Position numbers and translations under genes: made by a program. Below, piece by piece: positions 33,011 through 45,300 of a stretch of DNA of 64,000 bases (within the stretch, counting starts at the first letter, position 1; each line of letters opens with the position of its first letter). The notes below the pieces were generated by a model. It was given only the letters and a program-made list of their open reading frames with translations. It was not told the DNA's origin and ran no database searches. Origin of the DNA: Scalesia atractyloides (lineage: Eukaryota; Streptophyta; Magnoliopsida; Asterales; Asteraceae); the NCBI GenBank assembly GCA_947069175.1, contig CAMTDV010000030.1:102510411-102574410 (forward strand), read 5' to 3'.

Positions 33011-36000
33011 TCAAGATTCCTGAATTCTTACCAAATTTGAAGGGATTGATTGTTCTTCATCATCATCGTCATCATCAGCATCTTCATCATCAAAGCCTTT
33101 TCCGCTCATTAATTCTTCCCTTGAATACATTTTCATGCCAGGTGCTCCAGGCATACCCTCCATTGATTTCAGCATCTTTTCCATTTCTGCCTCTTTAGCT
33201 GACTTTGGGACAAAAACTTCCCCAGGCTCTCGACCCTGAAATTTTTACACGATAAATAAATAAAGTTGTTAACGGAACACAATATTATATATTAAAGTAA
33301 GGTCATTAATCAATACAACTCAAATATTCAAGTAGGATTTATTAATCCAATTTTATGTGATTAGCCAAGGGAGGGAGGAACAAGATTTACCATTAAATCA
33401 ATGCACCTCGATTTTTTAACATTTTTATTAATGCATTTTTGTGTTTGTTGTTGTGCGAATAGGCTAGATAGAGTGTGTTGTATATGTTAGATTGTTAACG
33501 CATGAGTTCAGTCAATGCATGAGAGTTGTGGTTGACTTGTAGCCATACGTTGTGTGATGTACAACGTATGAGCCATGCGTGAAGTGTTATCAACACATGA
33601 GTCATGCGTGGAAGCTCCCAACGCATGAGTCATTCGTATATACAGAGGAGTCATGCGTTGACAGATACAAGTTTCAGATTTTGGAGATCGCACACACTTG
33701 TTCTCTCCCTGAGCTTAGAGATGTAAACTCTTTCGGTAGTTTAAAAAAGATTGTGTTGACTAAGCGTTATGCTGCCGAAATTGTTATAGTTGTCTAAAAT
33801 TTCTGTCAAGAACGTATTATACACTAATCGTAGGATGCACGATCTGAATACACGAACTTTCAATTTTTAACAATGGAAATATGTCGCAGCACCAGGTAAA
33901 GTAGAAAATATAATATTTTCTGACTCAATATACTTGCGAATTTAACCAACTGTAAAAGGAGGACACTTCATTGAATAATCATGCCCATTTGTCATAAGTT
34001 CTATTCCAGAGGCGCACGATTTCCTTATTTTGTCACTATTAAAAAACATTTGGACATGTGACAGATAGTCAAACCACTTCTCTTAATTCAGGTCATACAT
34101 TGTAATCATTATGGAATGAGAAGCCTATTTGTATTATAAAAGACTTACCTTAGGAACCGGTGGTGGCTTGGTATTACATGCTTTAGTGAGATCTTTGCAT
34201 AGGAATTTAACCAAAGAACTCAACGTAGGCTTCTTTTTGTAAATATACTCTGCAACATCTGTGTCATGGTATCCTATAACCTATAACAATCACCAAAGTA
34301 ATAAAAATTATACCATTTAAAAGTAACAAGAACATTACAGTTTAAATTAGTGTTTGGATATATATTATCTATCAAGTACACAGTTATAGTTTTAGTCGAA
34401 AATCAAGGTGGGGCGTAGTTTTAGTCGAAAATCAAGGTGCGGCGTTAGAATGCTTATTTAAACAGCTTATGTTAATGGGCAAAAGCAGGTAGGGCTGCAA
34501 ATGAACCAAACGAACACGAACAAGACCTTATTCGTGTTCGTTTGTTAAGATATATGTATGTTCACGAACCACTCATGAACACTTACCGAACGAGATTCTA
34601 TGTTTGTGTTCGTTTGTTAAGGAAAGGAACTTGTTCGTGTTCGTTTGTTAATTTTAGGCAATGAACTAAAACGAACATTGATGAACACAAATGAGCACAA
34701 ACTAATGTTCATGAATCCAAATGGAAACAAACGAACACAAATAAGCGTTCATGAACAGAATATATAATACACTGACACTTACTAAGTATTTTATTTGTCG
34801 GAATATTGAAGTATTTAAATAAAATATAAAAACTACCAACGTTCACGAACATAAATGAACGAACGTGGCCTCTGTTCATGTTCGTTCATTTAACTAAACA
34901 AACAAAATTTCTTGTTCATGTTCTTTTGTTTAATAAACAAACGAACTTCCCGCCGAACAGTTCACGAGCTGTTTGCCGAACGTTTGGTTCACTTGCAGCC
35001 CTAGGTATTTAGCTTACTATAAAGTGAAACAACTTATTTCACCATACTCCTAGGGGTATACTTGTAATTTTGAATCTATCATTTGAAATAAGTAATCTCA
35101 AAACTGTTTATTGATACAGCTCATGATCACTCTCAAATAAGTAGTTAAGCATATACATGTTTTTTCATTAAAACCTAGTGTGCTTGTCTGGTTTAGAAAA
35201 AGGCAGTAAGCATATAAGTTTTGTTTATAAAAGCTAATACCTAAGTTTATAAAATTCAATCTAAGTTTCTTGATCAGGAAAAAACAAACAGTGAAGCAAA
35301 AGTAAACAAATTGTTACCTCTTGACAAGCTCGTTCGATGGTTTTGCATTCTGAACCACATTGTCCTTCAGAATCTTGTTCAACAAGCTGCAAGTGGACCA
35401 GATCAAAAGATAAGATACCAGCCAAAGAATCAAACAATGTTCCATTTGTTTATACTTTATACCAATTTTCAGCTACAATTACAGTTATCACCCACACCAA
35501 ACAAATGAGATGCTGTAAAACAAATTTTCAACGTCTAAATTCTCGATTCTACTTTTCTATACATATGGAAATCAGTGTTTCAAACATGTAATATTCTCAG
35601 TTGCGTTATGCTACCAATGGGCCAAAAGCAAAAGGTATTTAGGTGCAAAAATGCTATGCTACCAATGGTCTTCTCAATTTTGTAAGCCTTTATTCATTTC
35701 TCCCTGCAATAAGTAGGCAATGCTTGGACCCATATTCGTGTTATTCACATTTCACACCATCATATAAGTTGGATTGTAAGCTGTTCATTTTTATCCGAAA
35801 CCCGACTCGAATCTGAAGCAACCCGAACCTGAATTTGGCAATACCCGAACCTAACGAACCCATAAAAGTTGGGTTGGTTATCGGGTCACTTTTTTCCAGC
35901 CATAAAACTGAACAACCCAACCCGAAAAACCCGAAACACGAAACCCGAAGAAAACCCGAACATTTATTGTCTTTTTTATAGATGTGTTGGGGTTTAGAAT

Positions 36001-38042
36001 CTCTGGTAATTGGAGCATTAAGTTTTGGGACTTTGTTAAATTATCATATCATATTGTCAAATAATGTTTAAATTTTGATGATATTTTGTAAAAAGAAAAC
36101 TTTTTTTTCATTTTACACCTAACCCCAAAAACCGAACAACCCAACCCGAACTAACCCGAGTCCGAATAACCCGAACCCGACCAACCCGAAGTTTAAATGG
36201 GTCGGTTATCGGGTCACTTTTTCCAGCCAAAAACCCAAACAACCTGACCCGAAACCCGAAAAAATAACCCGAAGAACACCCCTAGAGGCCTAGACCTAGT
36301 TGTTTAATGGCTCACTTCTCACATGGTAGTACCTCATAGAAGATTATCAGTGATTCAAACATGTAATATTCTCATGTTGCTTTATGCTACCAATGGTTGA
36401 AAAGCGAAAGGCATTAAATTGTAAAAATGCTATGCTGACAAAGAACAAATTTCAACGTCTAATTCTCGATTCTACTTTTCTATACATATAGAAATCAGTG
36501 TTTCAAACATGTAATATTCTCAGTTGCGTTATGCTACCAATGGGCCAAAAGCAAAAGGAATTTAATTGTAAAAATGCTATGCTACCAATGGACTTCTCAT
36601 CTTTGTAAGCCTGCATTCATTTCTCCTAGCAATAACTAGGCAATATTTGGATCTATATTGGTTTTATTCGCATCATCGTATAACTTGGATAACTTGGACC
36701 ACATATGAAATTATCGAATGGCATAATTTACCAAAATTTAGTACTAGACCTAGTTGTTTACTGGCTCACTTCTCACATGGCAGCACTTCATAGAATATTA
36801 TCAGTGATTCAAACATGTAATATTCTCATGTTGCGTTATGCTACCAATGGGCCAAAAGCAAGAATCATTAAATTGTGAAAATGCTATGCTACAGATGTTA
36901 CGTAATGCTACGAAAGGTCTTCTCAATTTTGTAAGCATGTATCCGTTTCTCTTAGCGATAGGTAGGCAATATTTGGATCCATATTCCGTATTCGTTTTAT
37001 TCACAGCATCATATAAGTTGGACCACAAAATGAAATTATTCATTGGCATAACTTACCAAAAATTTAGTACTAGGCCTAACTGTTCACTATCTCACTTCTC
37101 ACATGGCAGTACATCATCGTGATCATCTCATTGAATATTATCAAGTAAACCTAATCTATTCCAGTTTTACACACTATGTGATTAACAGGAAAGAATAACT
37201 GAAATCAAGTGAACAATTACCTCCAATCTATCACCTTTCTCTACAATATCAATTTTCAGCATCCAGTCAGCTTCTCTCTTCTTCAAATTACACACATTCT
37301 CCGAAATTTCAATCACATCATACTCTAGGATCTGATACGAAATCAAAAAACAACAATCACACATACAAATATTAACCGAATCCAAATCCTAGATGAACCG
37401 TTCTCAACTGAAATCGTAACAATTAGGTCACTTATGAACCATCAAACTATAACAATTTTGAAACATTTGAACGAAAATCGGATACGAAACCGAAAAACAA
37501 CAATCACACTCACACATACATATACTAGCCGAATCCACATACTAGATGCTTAACTGTTTATTGCTCAATTAATACGATGAAAACCGATCTCAACTGATAA
37601 GTTAACAATCACGTCACTTACAAATCATCGAACTATAAACAATTTCAAAACATTTGAACGAAAATCAGACACGAAATCGATAAACATCAATCACACATAC
37701 AAATATTAACAGAATCCACATGCTAATCGTTTATTCCTCCATTACTACGATGAAAACCGTTCTCAATTGATGACGTAACAAACACGTCACTAACGAATCG
37801 TCTAACTATAAACAATTTTGAAATTTCTGAAACAAAATCAGATAGAAACTGACCTTTTTCGGAGAGATCTGATCCTGTTTATCTCGAATTTGTTCGTGTA
37901 ATTCCTTCGCGAGCTTCTCGCATACTTGACATTTGATGAAAGGAATATCATCTTTACGAGCAACTCCAGCTGGTTTTGAAGAATACGAGATTTGAATCCA
38001 TGATGAACATAATAATAAAGTGAAAAATAATGAACTAAACAT
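33011..38042 (-). CDS. Secreted saposin-like MSAP/Canopy-type protein (DUF3456), 241 aa
   Basis: Five exons on the minus strand: 37854-38042, 37221-37331, 35318-35386, 34149-34280, 33011-33235, joined in phase 0 at GT-AG sites. The N-terminus MFSSLFFTLLLCSSWIQISY is a signal peptide. Eight later cysteines (38, 41, 77, 110, 114, 121, 151, 158) include CQVC, CGSEC and LCKDLTKAC, the saposin-like pattern of the TLR4-regulator/MIR-interacting MSAP family (compare Arabidopsis At1g42480), ER-lumen folding helpers in animals. The C-terminal quarter is Met/Gly-rich and then acidic (FDDEDADDDDDEE). No KDEL/HDEL is present. The start at MFSS is preferred over an upstream in-frame ATG because it begins the signal peptide. 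Introns 1 and 2 are expanded by tandem repeats. Confidence 0.85.
33430..33665. repeat. CGCATGAGTCATGCGT-type repeats in MSAP intron 4
   Basis: The words AACGCATGAG, GAGTCATGCGT and ACAACGTATGAGCCATGCGT recur at irregular spacing through about 230 bp. Together with the downstream ACACTTGTTCTCTCCCTGAG stretch this may be a retrotransposon LTR remnant, but no paired ends were found. Confidence 0.4.
34491..35002. mobile_element. GAACGAAC-family element in MSAP intron 3
   Basis: Terminal inverted repeats AGGGCTGCAAATGAACC and (inverted) AGGGCTGCAAGTGAACC enclose 512 bp of AACACGAAC/GTTCGTTTGTT words. The largest complete copy in the window. AGGT abuts both ends; no longer target duplication is evident. 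Confidence 0.65.
35530..37110. repeat. Four diverged repeats filling MSAP intron 2
   Basis: CAAACATGTAATATTCTCA starts at 35581, 36356, 36504 and 36810, each followed by GTT(A/G)..ATGCTACCAATGG, AAAATGCTATGCTAC and, in most, TTCTCA...TTTGTAAGC and TAGGCAATATTTGGA. A block of GGGT/ACCCGAA-rich hAT-like sequence (about 35795-36290, ending AACACCCCTA) interrupts the array. All lies in one intron. Confidence 0.8.
37334..37850. repeat. Tandem repeats in MSAP intron 1
   Basis: Units beginning GATACGAAA.C.AAAAACAACAATCACAC occur at 37334, 37481 and about 37668, with a truncated one at 37841. Each includes ATTTGAACGAAAATC, TTCTCAA.TGA and GTCACTTA. The last copies reach the exon-1 donor and the first covers the exon-2 acceptor, so copies of splice-site neighbourhoods are repeated through the intron. 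Confidence 0.75.
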
Positions 38043-38222
38043 CACTGTTTGATCGAATTTCACATTACTGTGTGTGTTAGTGTGTGTGAAGATCCAAGAG
38101 AGTTGTAGTTGCAGGAAGAAACAGCAGTTGGGGAGTGTTGAGTTTGGTGTAATTAATTGGACGAAATTGCCCTTTGAGACTGGTATACGTGTTTCCATGC
38201 TTGTGATTGGTTGGTTTGGTGG

Positions 38223-38228
38223 CACGTG
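38223..38228. promoter_or_regulatory. G-box (CACGTG) upstream of the MSAP gene
   Basis: GGTGGCACGTGGTGGG lies about 180 bp upstream of the start codon, with CCAAT-type boxes on both sides. Stress bZIP factors bind such sites in ER-protein promoters; that link here is inference. Confidence 0.35.
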
Positions 38229-38289
38229 GTGGGACCCCGCACTCACAACCAATAAAATACTAGATAATAGTTGGTAGGTTCCCACATCA

Positions 38290-40384
38290 CCTAGTTTTCC
38301 TCGTTTTACTTCACCGCACTCCGAAGAAATGGTCTAATCCATTTAACTAATTAACCTTATATTTTAGTGATCTTTTGTTTAAAATAGGAAAGAAAACTAA
38401 TTCAATCTCAAAACATTCGGTTAACATATTAACAAGTAACCTTTTTAAAGCTCCTTAACACATGAAGGGAGTGGTATCCAACGCCAGTTAATATGTCATG
38501 TCACCTTTAACGCCACACGTGTTAGGATACACCCTAAGGGCTAACATTATTTTTAGTTAAGTATCAATTTCGCTCTTGTGGTTTGTCTAGTTATGTCAGT
38601 TCATGTCAAATTTTAAATTGTATCATTTTTGTCTCTGACATTTTTGAAACATGTTAGTTCAATTCAAAAGGTTAACAACGTCTGTTAATTTTTTCTATTT
38701 AATGAGTGGTAGAAATGTCATGCCAAATTTCAAAGTTACTACATATAGGCATGGGAAAATATACTTTTTGTATATCATGTTTTCTCGCTAACATAAAAGA
38801 CTAAAGTCATCTTATACACTCACACACGTACCTTTAGTAGCGGTCAGTTGACGTTTATCCGATGTATACACAAGTTTAAGTCGCGTCTCACTTGTTTTCT
38901 TTGCACATCGTGGGGTGGATGTGACAAAAAAATCTTTGTTTGTTATTTTAAGACACGAACTTTAAACATTATCAGCAAGTCGTACTATAAATATATTAAG
39001 AGATCGTATTGTGTGGGAGGGTTCTTAGCAATAATGGTGGTATAAACATATTAATGGTCTTTATAATCACTATATCAATAATTGCTTATGATTTGTACGT
39101 ACTATATGGTTTAATTACCCACGCGACTTATGTTATGCTACTCTTGTACTTATCAAAATGCAAGACATGACATAAAAGGGTGAGGCCTAAACCAATATCA
39201 TTGATTATATTTGGTGGTTTGAATCCAGCCAACCTATTTAATAACTTAACAAATGCATTTATACAAAGAGTAAGAATGGTGTGACGGATGGAATTACGGC
39301 TAACCAAACATAAAGGCGTGTTTGATTCACGAAACTTTTTTATATGAATTGAATTTGCCAAAGGAATTTGCTAAAAAGCATATGGAATTTAGAGGAAATT
39401 GAAACAAAATCGAATTTGGGTTACTAGTCGCCCAACCGTTGCCAGTCCATTGCCCCACACCTCCGTCCCTCGCTCATCTTTGGCATTGTCACCACAACCA
39501 CCTGCCAATCACCACAACCGCCACCTCCACATACCCCATAGCCACCCCTAACCTACTGGGTGCCACACCGACATCGCCTATTGGTCAGCGCAACAATCAT
39601 TGTCGTCTTCAGTGCTAGTTGCACTATCACCGTTAAAATATAAAATTCAAATTTCAATTCTAATAAGTTTCATAAACCAAACTGACGTCAAATATTCTTG
39701 GAAGTTTTCTTTTTATAGTTGTTTTTCGCTTATTGCTATGTCACAAATTAAGTTAAAAAGCCAACCACAATTTTTTTTCTATGCTTTTTTATAGCCATGG
39801 TCAATAAATAGGCCATCAAACTAAAGCATAAATGTATAGGACGAAATAAATATAACCATACAAATAAGTATGTTACTATTTTCCAAATTTTGGATATATG
39901 GTATACATTATAACACATGCAAAATATGCACACCAAATATATAACAAATATCATAAATGGTAATTGGCATTTACCTTAACCTTACGTTGCGTTATCAATC
40001 ACTAAATATTAGGCTTTGATTCTATATGTAATATGTTATCTCGTTTAACCATGTGTTTAAATGTGTTAAAATAATCATTATGTGAAGTATAAATTAAGAA
40101 ACTAAAAATTGATAATTGAATAAATATATATTTTTTTAAACATCTCAATATAATCACTTTAAAAGGTCACTTCAAGCAACAACCAAGCTACCTATTCTTG
40201 GCTAAAAGGTGATATCATAATACTAATTAATTATAGCATAAGTTTTCAATAATTAAATTATTTGATTAAAATAATGAAATGATGATCACATGGTCAATTT
40301 TAATTTAGAATGAATCATAACATGATACTCCGTATTTTTTTATGATTTCAAAAATAAAAAAAAAATTACATGAAAAAACTTAAA
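38290..40384. other. Gene-free stretch
   Basis: No supported gene. 38560-38710 contains a decayed MITE fragment of the GTTAACGG type (TCATTTTTGTCTCTGACATTT); 39440-39600 is a CCACC-rich low-complexity tract; the rest is AT-rich with short ORFs only. Confidence 0.45.
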
Positions 40385-40693
40385 GAGTTAATTACGTTTT
40401 TCGTCCCCGTGGTTTGTTAAAAATCAATATTTCAGCCCATTAGTTTAAAAATTGCCATTTCAGTTCTTGTGGTTTCACTTTCGTAACTATTTCAATTCAC
40501 ATTCGTTAATTCCATCCAATTATTCTGACAATATATTGCAAACTAATGGACTGAAATAGTGATTTTTGACAAACCAATGAATTGAAATAGTTATGAAAGT
40601 GAAACCACAGGGACTGAAATGGCAAATTTTAAACTAATGGACTGAAATAGTGATTTTTGGCAAACCACGGAGACAAAAAAACGTAATTAACTC
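40385..40693. mobile_element. Mutator-like MITE, perfect 9-bp TSD
   Basis: GAGTTAATTACGTTTTTCGTCC at the left, inverse at the right; perfect AAACTTAAA at 40376-40384 and 40694-40702. The right arm contains an additional internal copy of CTAATGGACTGAAATAGTGA. Confidence 0.85.
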
Positions 40694-40938
40694 AAACTTA
40701 AAATATTCTTATCATACATAATTACTTTATTTCTCTCACAAGGAAAAAACCGTATCTTATATAATAGTGTTTTGATTTATACAGTAGAGATATTATGTAA
40801 TGTAAACATCAAATAAAAAGGTTTTGACCATATACGTATCTAGTTATTATTGTTTAAATATTTAAGAAACTTAGAAACGTGCAATATTGTTTCTCAGACA
40901 ATAGCTTATTGGAACTTTGATTCCAAAAAAAAAAAAAA

Positions 40939-41222
40939 ACATTAAACTTCAATTTTCGTCCACCTAGTTTGCTGATTTTAACACTTTCAGTTCAATAGTT
41001 TAAAGATTGCATTTATTATCCATTAGTTTGCTAATTTTAACAGTTTTAATCCATTAGTTTGTTGATTTTAACAGTTTCAGTCCACACCAACTAACACTGG
41101 TGTGAACTGAAACTATTAAAATTTCATGCTAGTGTGGACTGAAACTGTTATGCAATCTTTAAACTATTGGACTGAAAGTGTTAAAATCAGCAAACCATAG
41201 GAACGAAAACTGAAGTTTACTC
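40939..41222. mobile_element. Related Mutator-like MITE, left end decayed
   Basis: The right end GAACGAAAACTGAAGTTTACTC is intact; the left arm ATTAAACTTCAATTTTCGTCC is its inverse but the GAGT start is lost in an A run. Arms repeat TTAACA(C/G)TTT(C/T)AGT and CAGTCCACAC. About 250 bp from the previous MITE. Confidence 0.65.
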
Positions 41223-42325
41223 AAAAAAATATTATATAACAATTATGAGTCCTTAAAAGATATGGTGTAACGATAAAGATGATTTTTATCTATTCACGAG
41301 GTGGATGACGTGCACGTACAAACGGTTTATAAAAGGCCATTCTAAAAAACATGTAATTACGAGGAAAAACAACTAAATACTACTACTATACTTGTTAACT
41401 TATATATATATATATATATTATATATATATATATAATCACCATTCTTCATATAATACACGATTTTAACACATTTAGTTTCATATAATTTGATTTTTATAA
41501 CTTACATTCGTTCACATTAAAAAACTGAATACCCAAGCGTGTTTAATCTTTTCTCTTGACATTTCATAATTTTTTTTTAAAACATAGTTGTATTCAAAAT
41601 AAAATATTTTTTATTTTTTGTATCATAAGCTATATTAATTGTCGGTAGCAGGATTAACCGAATTGATAACCACATTGGTATGGCTATCAGATTTATCGAA
41701 CCGGTACCGATATTCATTTTATAATTTTGGATTAATCTAAAACCAACATAGGCATCATTTTGGGCGTATCCTGACTTTATTTTTATTTTTTAAGTTTTTT
41801 CTTTCGCTTATTATTAGACTATATCCAGTATCAATATCTATCAACATCGTAACAAACTGAACCGATACCAATACCGTAACACCAACAAAATAAAAGAAAA
41901 AAAGACATTATTATTGTGCTTAATTTTCAAACGGAAAAAAGAGATGATTATTGATTAAGACGATGACTGATTGTAGTGCTTGATGATTCTGAACACTAAT
42001 ATGTCGGTAACCATGGTTAGACTTGACCAAACGTGGAGTTAACGGCCGTTAAATCGCTATCATTCTTCGCGTCCCCATGTGATCAAGAAAGAGAGAATAC
42101 CGTCGGTGGAGGCTAACCGCAGCTCATCATTTTCATTTATATTTCTCCATTTTTGACGGGTGTAGAGAGAGAGAGAGAGAGAGAGAGAGCAGAAATAAAG
42201 GGAATAATTGCTTCGTATATAAGCCACCGAAGCTTCCAGCTTGTTATAAATGATAAGAGAGCTACACAATAGTTTTTAGAGAGAGAAACTTATCCCCCAA
42301 TTAGAGAGAGAAGAAGAAGACGGAT
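41223..42325. other. NDL/SF21 upstream region and leader
   Basis: AT-rich; includes a TA microsatellite (about 41402-41434) and, in the probable leader, a (GA)n run at 42164-42189 about 140 bp before the start codon. GAGAGAGA tracts are common in plant leaders; no distinct promoter element was fixed. Confidence 0.4.
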
Positions 42326-45300
42326 ATGGAGGATTCAAGTGATTCCGTGTCTATTGATATGGAAACCATATATCTTGGAGGAAAGGTTTGATTTCTTGAA
42401 TACCCATTTGGATATGAAGTTGTTTGTGTATTGAATGCAAGGTGTTTGATGAAATGCCCCAATGGGTTTAACTGGTTTTTGTAATCTTTGAGTTTGTTTA
42501 TTCGTTTATTTGGTGTGGTTTAGTGGGATTTTGATTCAGTAATCAGTATCTTGTGTCATATGATTGATTTCTTGAATACCCATTTGGATACGAGCTTGTT
42601 TGTGTATTGTATGCAAGGTGTTTGATGAAATGCCCCAATGGTTTTAACTGGTTTTTTTAATCTCTGAGTTAGTTTATTCGTTTATTTGTTGTGGTTTAGT
42701 GGGTTTGTTTCAATAATCAGTATCATGTGTCATATGATTGATTTCTTGAATACCCATTTGGATATGAACTTGTTTGCGTATTGAATGTAAGGTGTTTCAT
42801 GAAATGCCCCAATGAGTTAACGGATATTCTTTAACTGATTTAGTGGGTTTTTGATACACTTTCTGGGGATGAACTAATGTCTATTCCCAATTTAGAAACC
42901 CCTTTTTCTTAATTTTTAGGTTTTTGTTGGCGGTATTAGTTACTTATGGAATTGCAGATCTGTTTGACTTTTATTTTCATGGTCAAAATCTTGAAATATT
43001 AAAGTTAGATTATTCTCCTTATGAGCAAAAAAGTTTTTAAGTTATGTATATTGTCAACATTTGCTAGCTGTTCTCCCTTAATTTCTCTTTGTTTGTTTCT
43101 TTATTTTGGATGTTTCAAAAATCCAAAAAAAAATTCAATTGTTTTGGAAGATTTTTTTTTTGTTGATTGAACTTTCACACAAACATGAAAAAAATGATTT
43201 TTTTTAGAGGCCACATTACTTCAATCTGGAATTCGGGATATTTGTCATATTGTTACTTTTACATTGATTGATTTAGCTTGAGTTTTAATCCCAAAATGCT
43301 TGTTTAAATGGTAAATAACTTGCTATCTTTCAAATCATTTGTGTTGTGTTGTCATTATCTTGACATTAATGTGATCTATTTCATTTCTAACTCGATAGGA
43401 ATTGCACTCTAATTTCTTGTTAGGTCAGCAGTCATTATCGAATTCCAGCTTCATTGAATATTTGAATACCCTTTATTAATTGTAAACTTACATTATGATT
43501 TCGAGAGCCCAACTGCAAAATGCTCGTTTTTATTATTGTTCTGTATGTTCTTCTTTTAAATTTTTATAACATCGCTCAGCCATCTCCGTGTGGAATTAAA
43601 CAATGATCAAGGATTACGTCTTGCAGCTTAAACAAATGAGTGTCGGTTGATTACTTGATTAAAATATTTTTTGACAGCTTTACGCGAATCATGATCTTTG
43701 TTATTAACACGTGCTGCAAAATTTGTTTTCAGGAACATATTATTCAAACCGGCCGTGGGTCCGTGTCTGTAATCGTGTATGGAGACCAAGAAAAGCCACC
43801 CTTAATTACATATCCAGATTTAGCTCTAAATCGTAAGAATCTGTAACTCTTTGATTCTTTTCGTGTTGTTTTATCGTATTTTTCGTCTGATTAAGGTTCA
43901 ATTTTGTGAACAGATATGTTGTGTTTTCAAGGACTATTCTTCTGTCCCGAAGCAGCTTCATTGCTCCTTCACAATTTCTGCATTTATCACATCAGTCCAC
44001 CTGGACACGAGGTCTATGAACGGGCTTAATTAAATAGGGTTGTTTACTAGATGTTGAATAATTATAATTGGATGATCCAAGTTGGTTACTAGAGGGTCTT
44101 TTGTAAACTTGAAAATTATGACTTATTATGAAATTAATAGATAAAATGACTAAAATCACATTTTTGTAGAAGATGGGAAGACGTTTTGTTTATTAAGGGT
44201 AAAATTATTTTGATTAGCTTAAAAGGAAATAATTTTATTTTGAGTAAAATGCCAAAATCGACCCTGAGGTTTGGGCACTTTTGCTTGTTACATCCAAAAT
44301 AAGAATTTTTGTTAACTGGACCCCTTGACGTCTTGGGTTTAAAATGCACGCATAATGTGTGATGCGCCCGATGCGTTGATGCGTTGCATTTACGTGATGC
44401 GAGAATATTGCGCGCATTTCGCTTAATGTGCTCTGATGCACGCAACATTGTTTCTTATGTTTTTTTCCCCCGGATGTTATGAACTGTCTTCGGTTTTTTC
44501 AGTAATTAATATCATAGGATGCTTGATTTGAACCAAAAAGCACAACTCTTATCTTCTTATTATGCCATTTGTTTTACTTTAAGTATGTTTTTACTAAGTT
44601 GATTGTTTTTACATACGTGATGCGCTCGCTCCGCGCATTAGATTTTTGGACCAAACACCCCCTTACTTTCATTGTGTGTATATATATATATCATTTTTTT
44701 GAATTATATTATTAACATAAAGTTTCTCCTATGGGATTTGTACAAGAGTTGTTGCAGTTAGGAGCAGCAGCCATATGTCCCGATGATCCTATTCTATCTG
44801 TTGACGATCTTTGTGATCAGATTCTCGAGGTCCTCAATTACTTTAGGTAACTTGTTTATCATTTAACTTTGTACTACTATCCTTTATTCATCTTAAAATT
44901 ATTTAAAATCTATTTTCGGGTTATTTTAGGCTTGGTTCCGTGATGTGCATGGGGGCAATGGCGGGTGCATATATTCTCACTCTCTTTGCGGTGAGACTAC
45001 TTGTGACTTTTGTTCGTAACTTAGGCGTATAAAATGATTGTTTATAAGTTTTAACAATGTTTGTTTTTTTGTTACAGATAAAGTATAGAGACAGAGTTAC
45101 TGGTTTAATACTTGTTTCTCCTCTTTGCAAAGCACCTTCATGGACCGAATGGCTTTACAATAAGGTTTGTTCTTTTTAACGTTATTAACCGATTACGTGA
45201 CGTTAAATAAAACGGGCTGTAGAAAATAGTATTGGACGTGCTTTTTGTGTTTAAATGTATTTTATTATTTAAGAAATTAATAGATAAAAAGACTAAAAAG

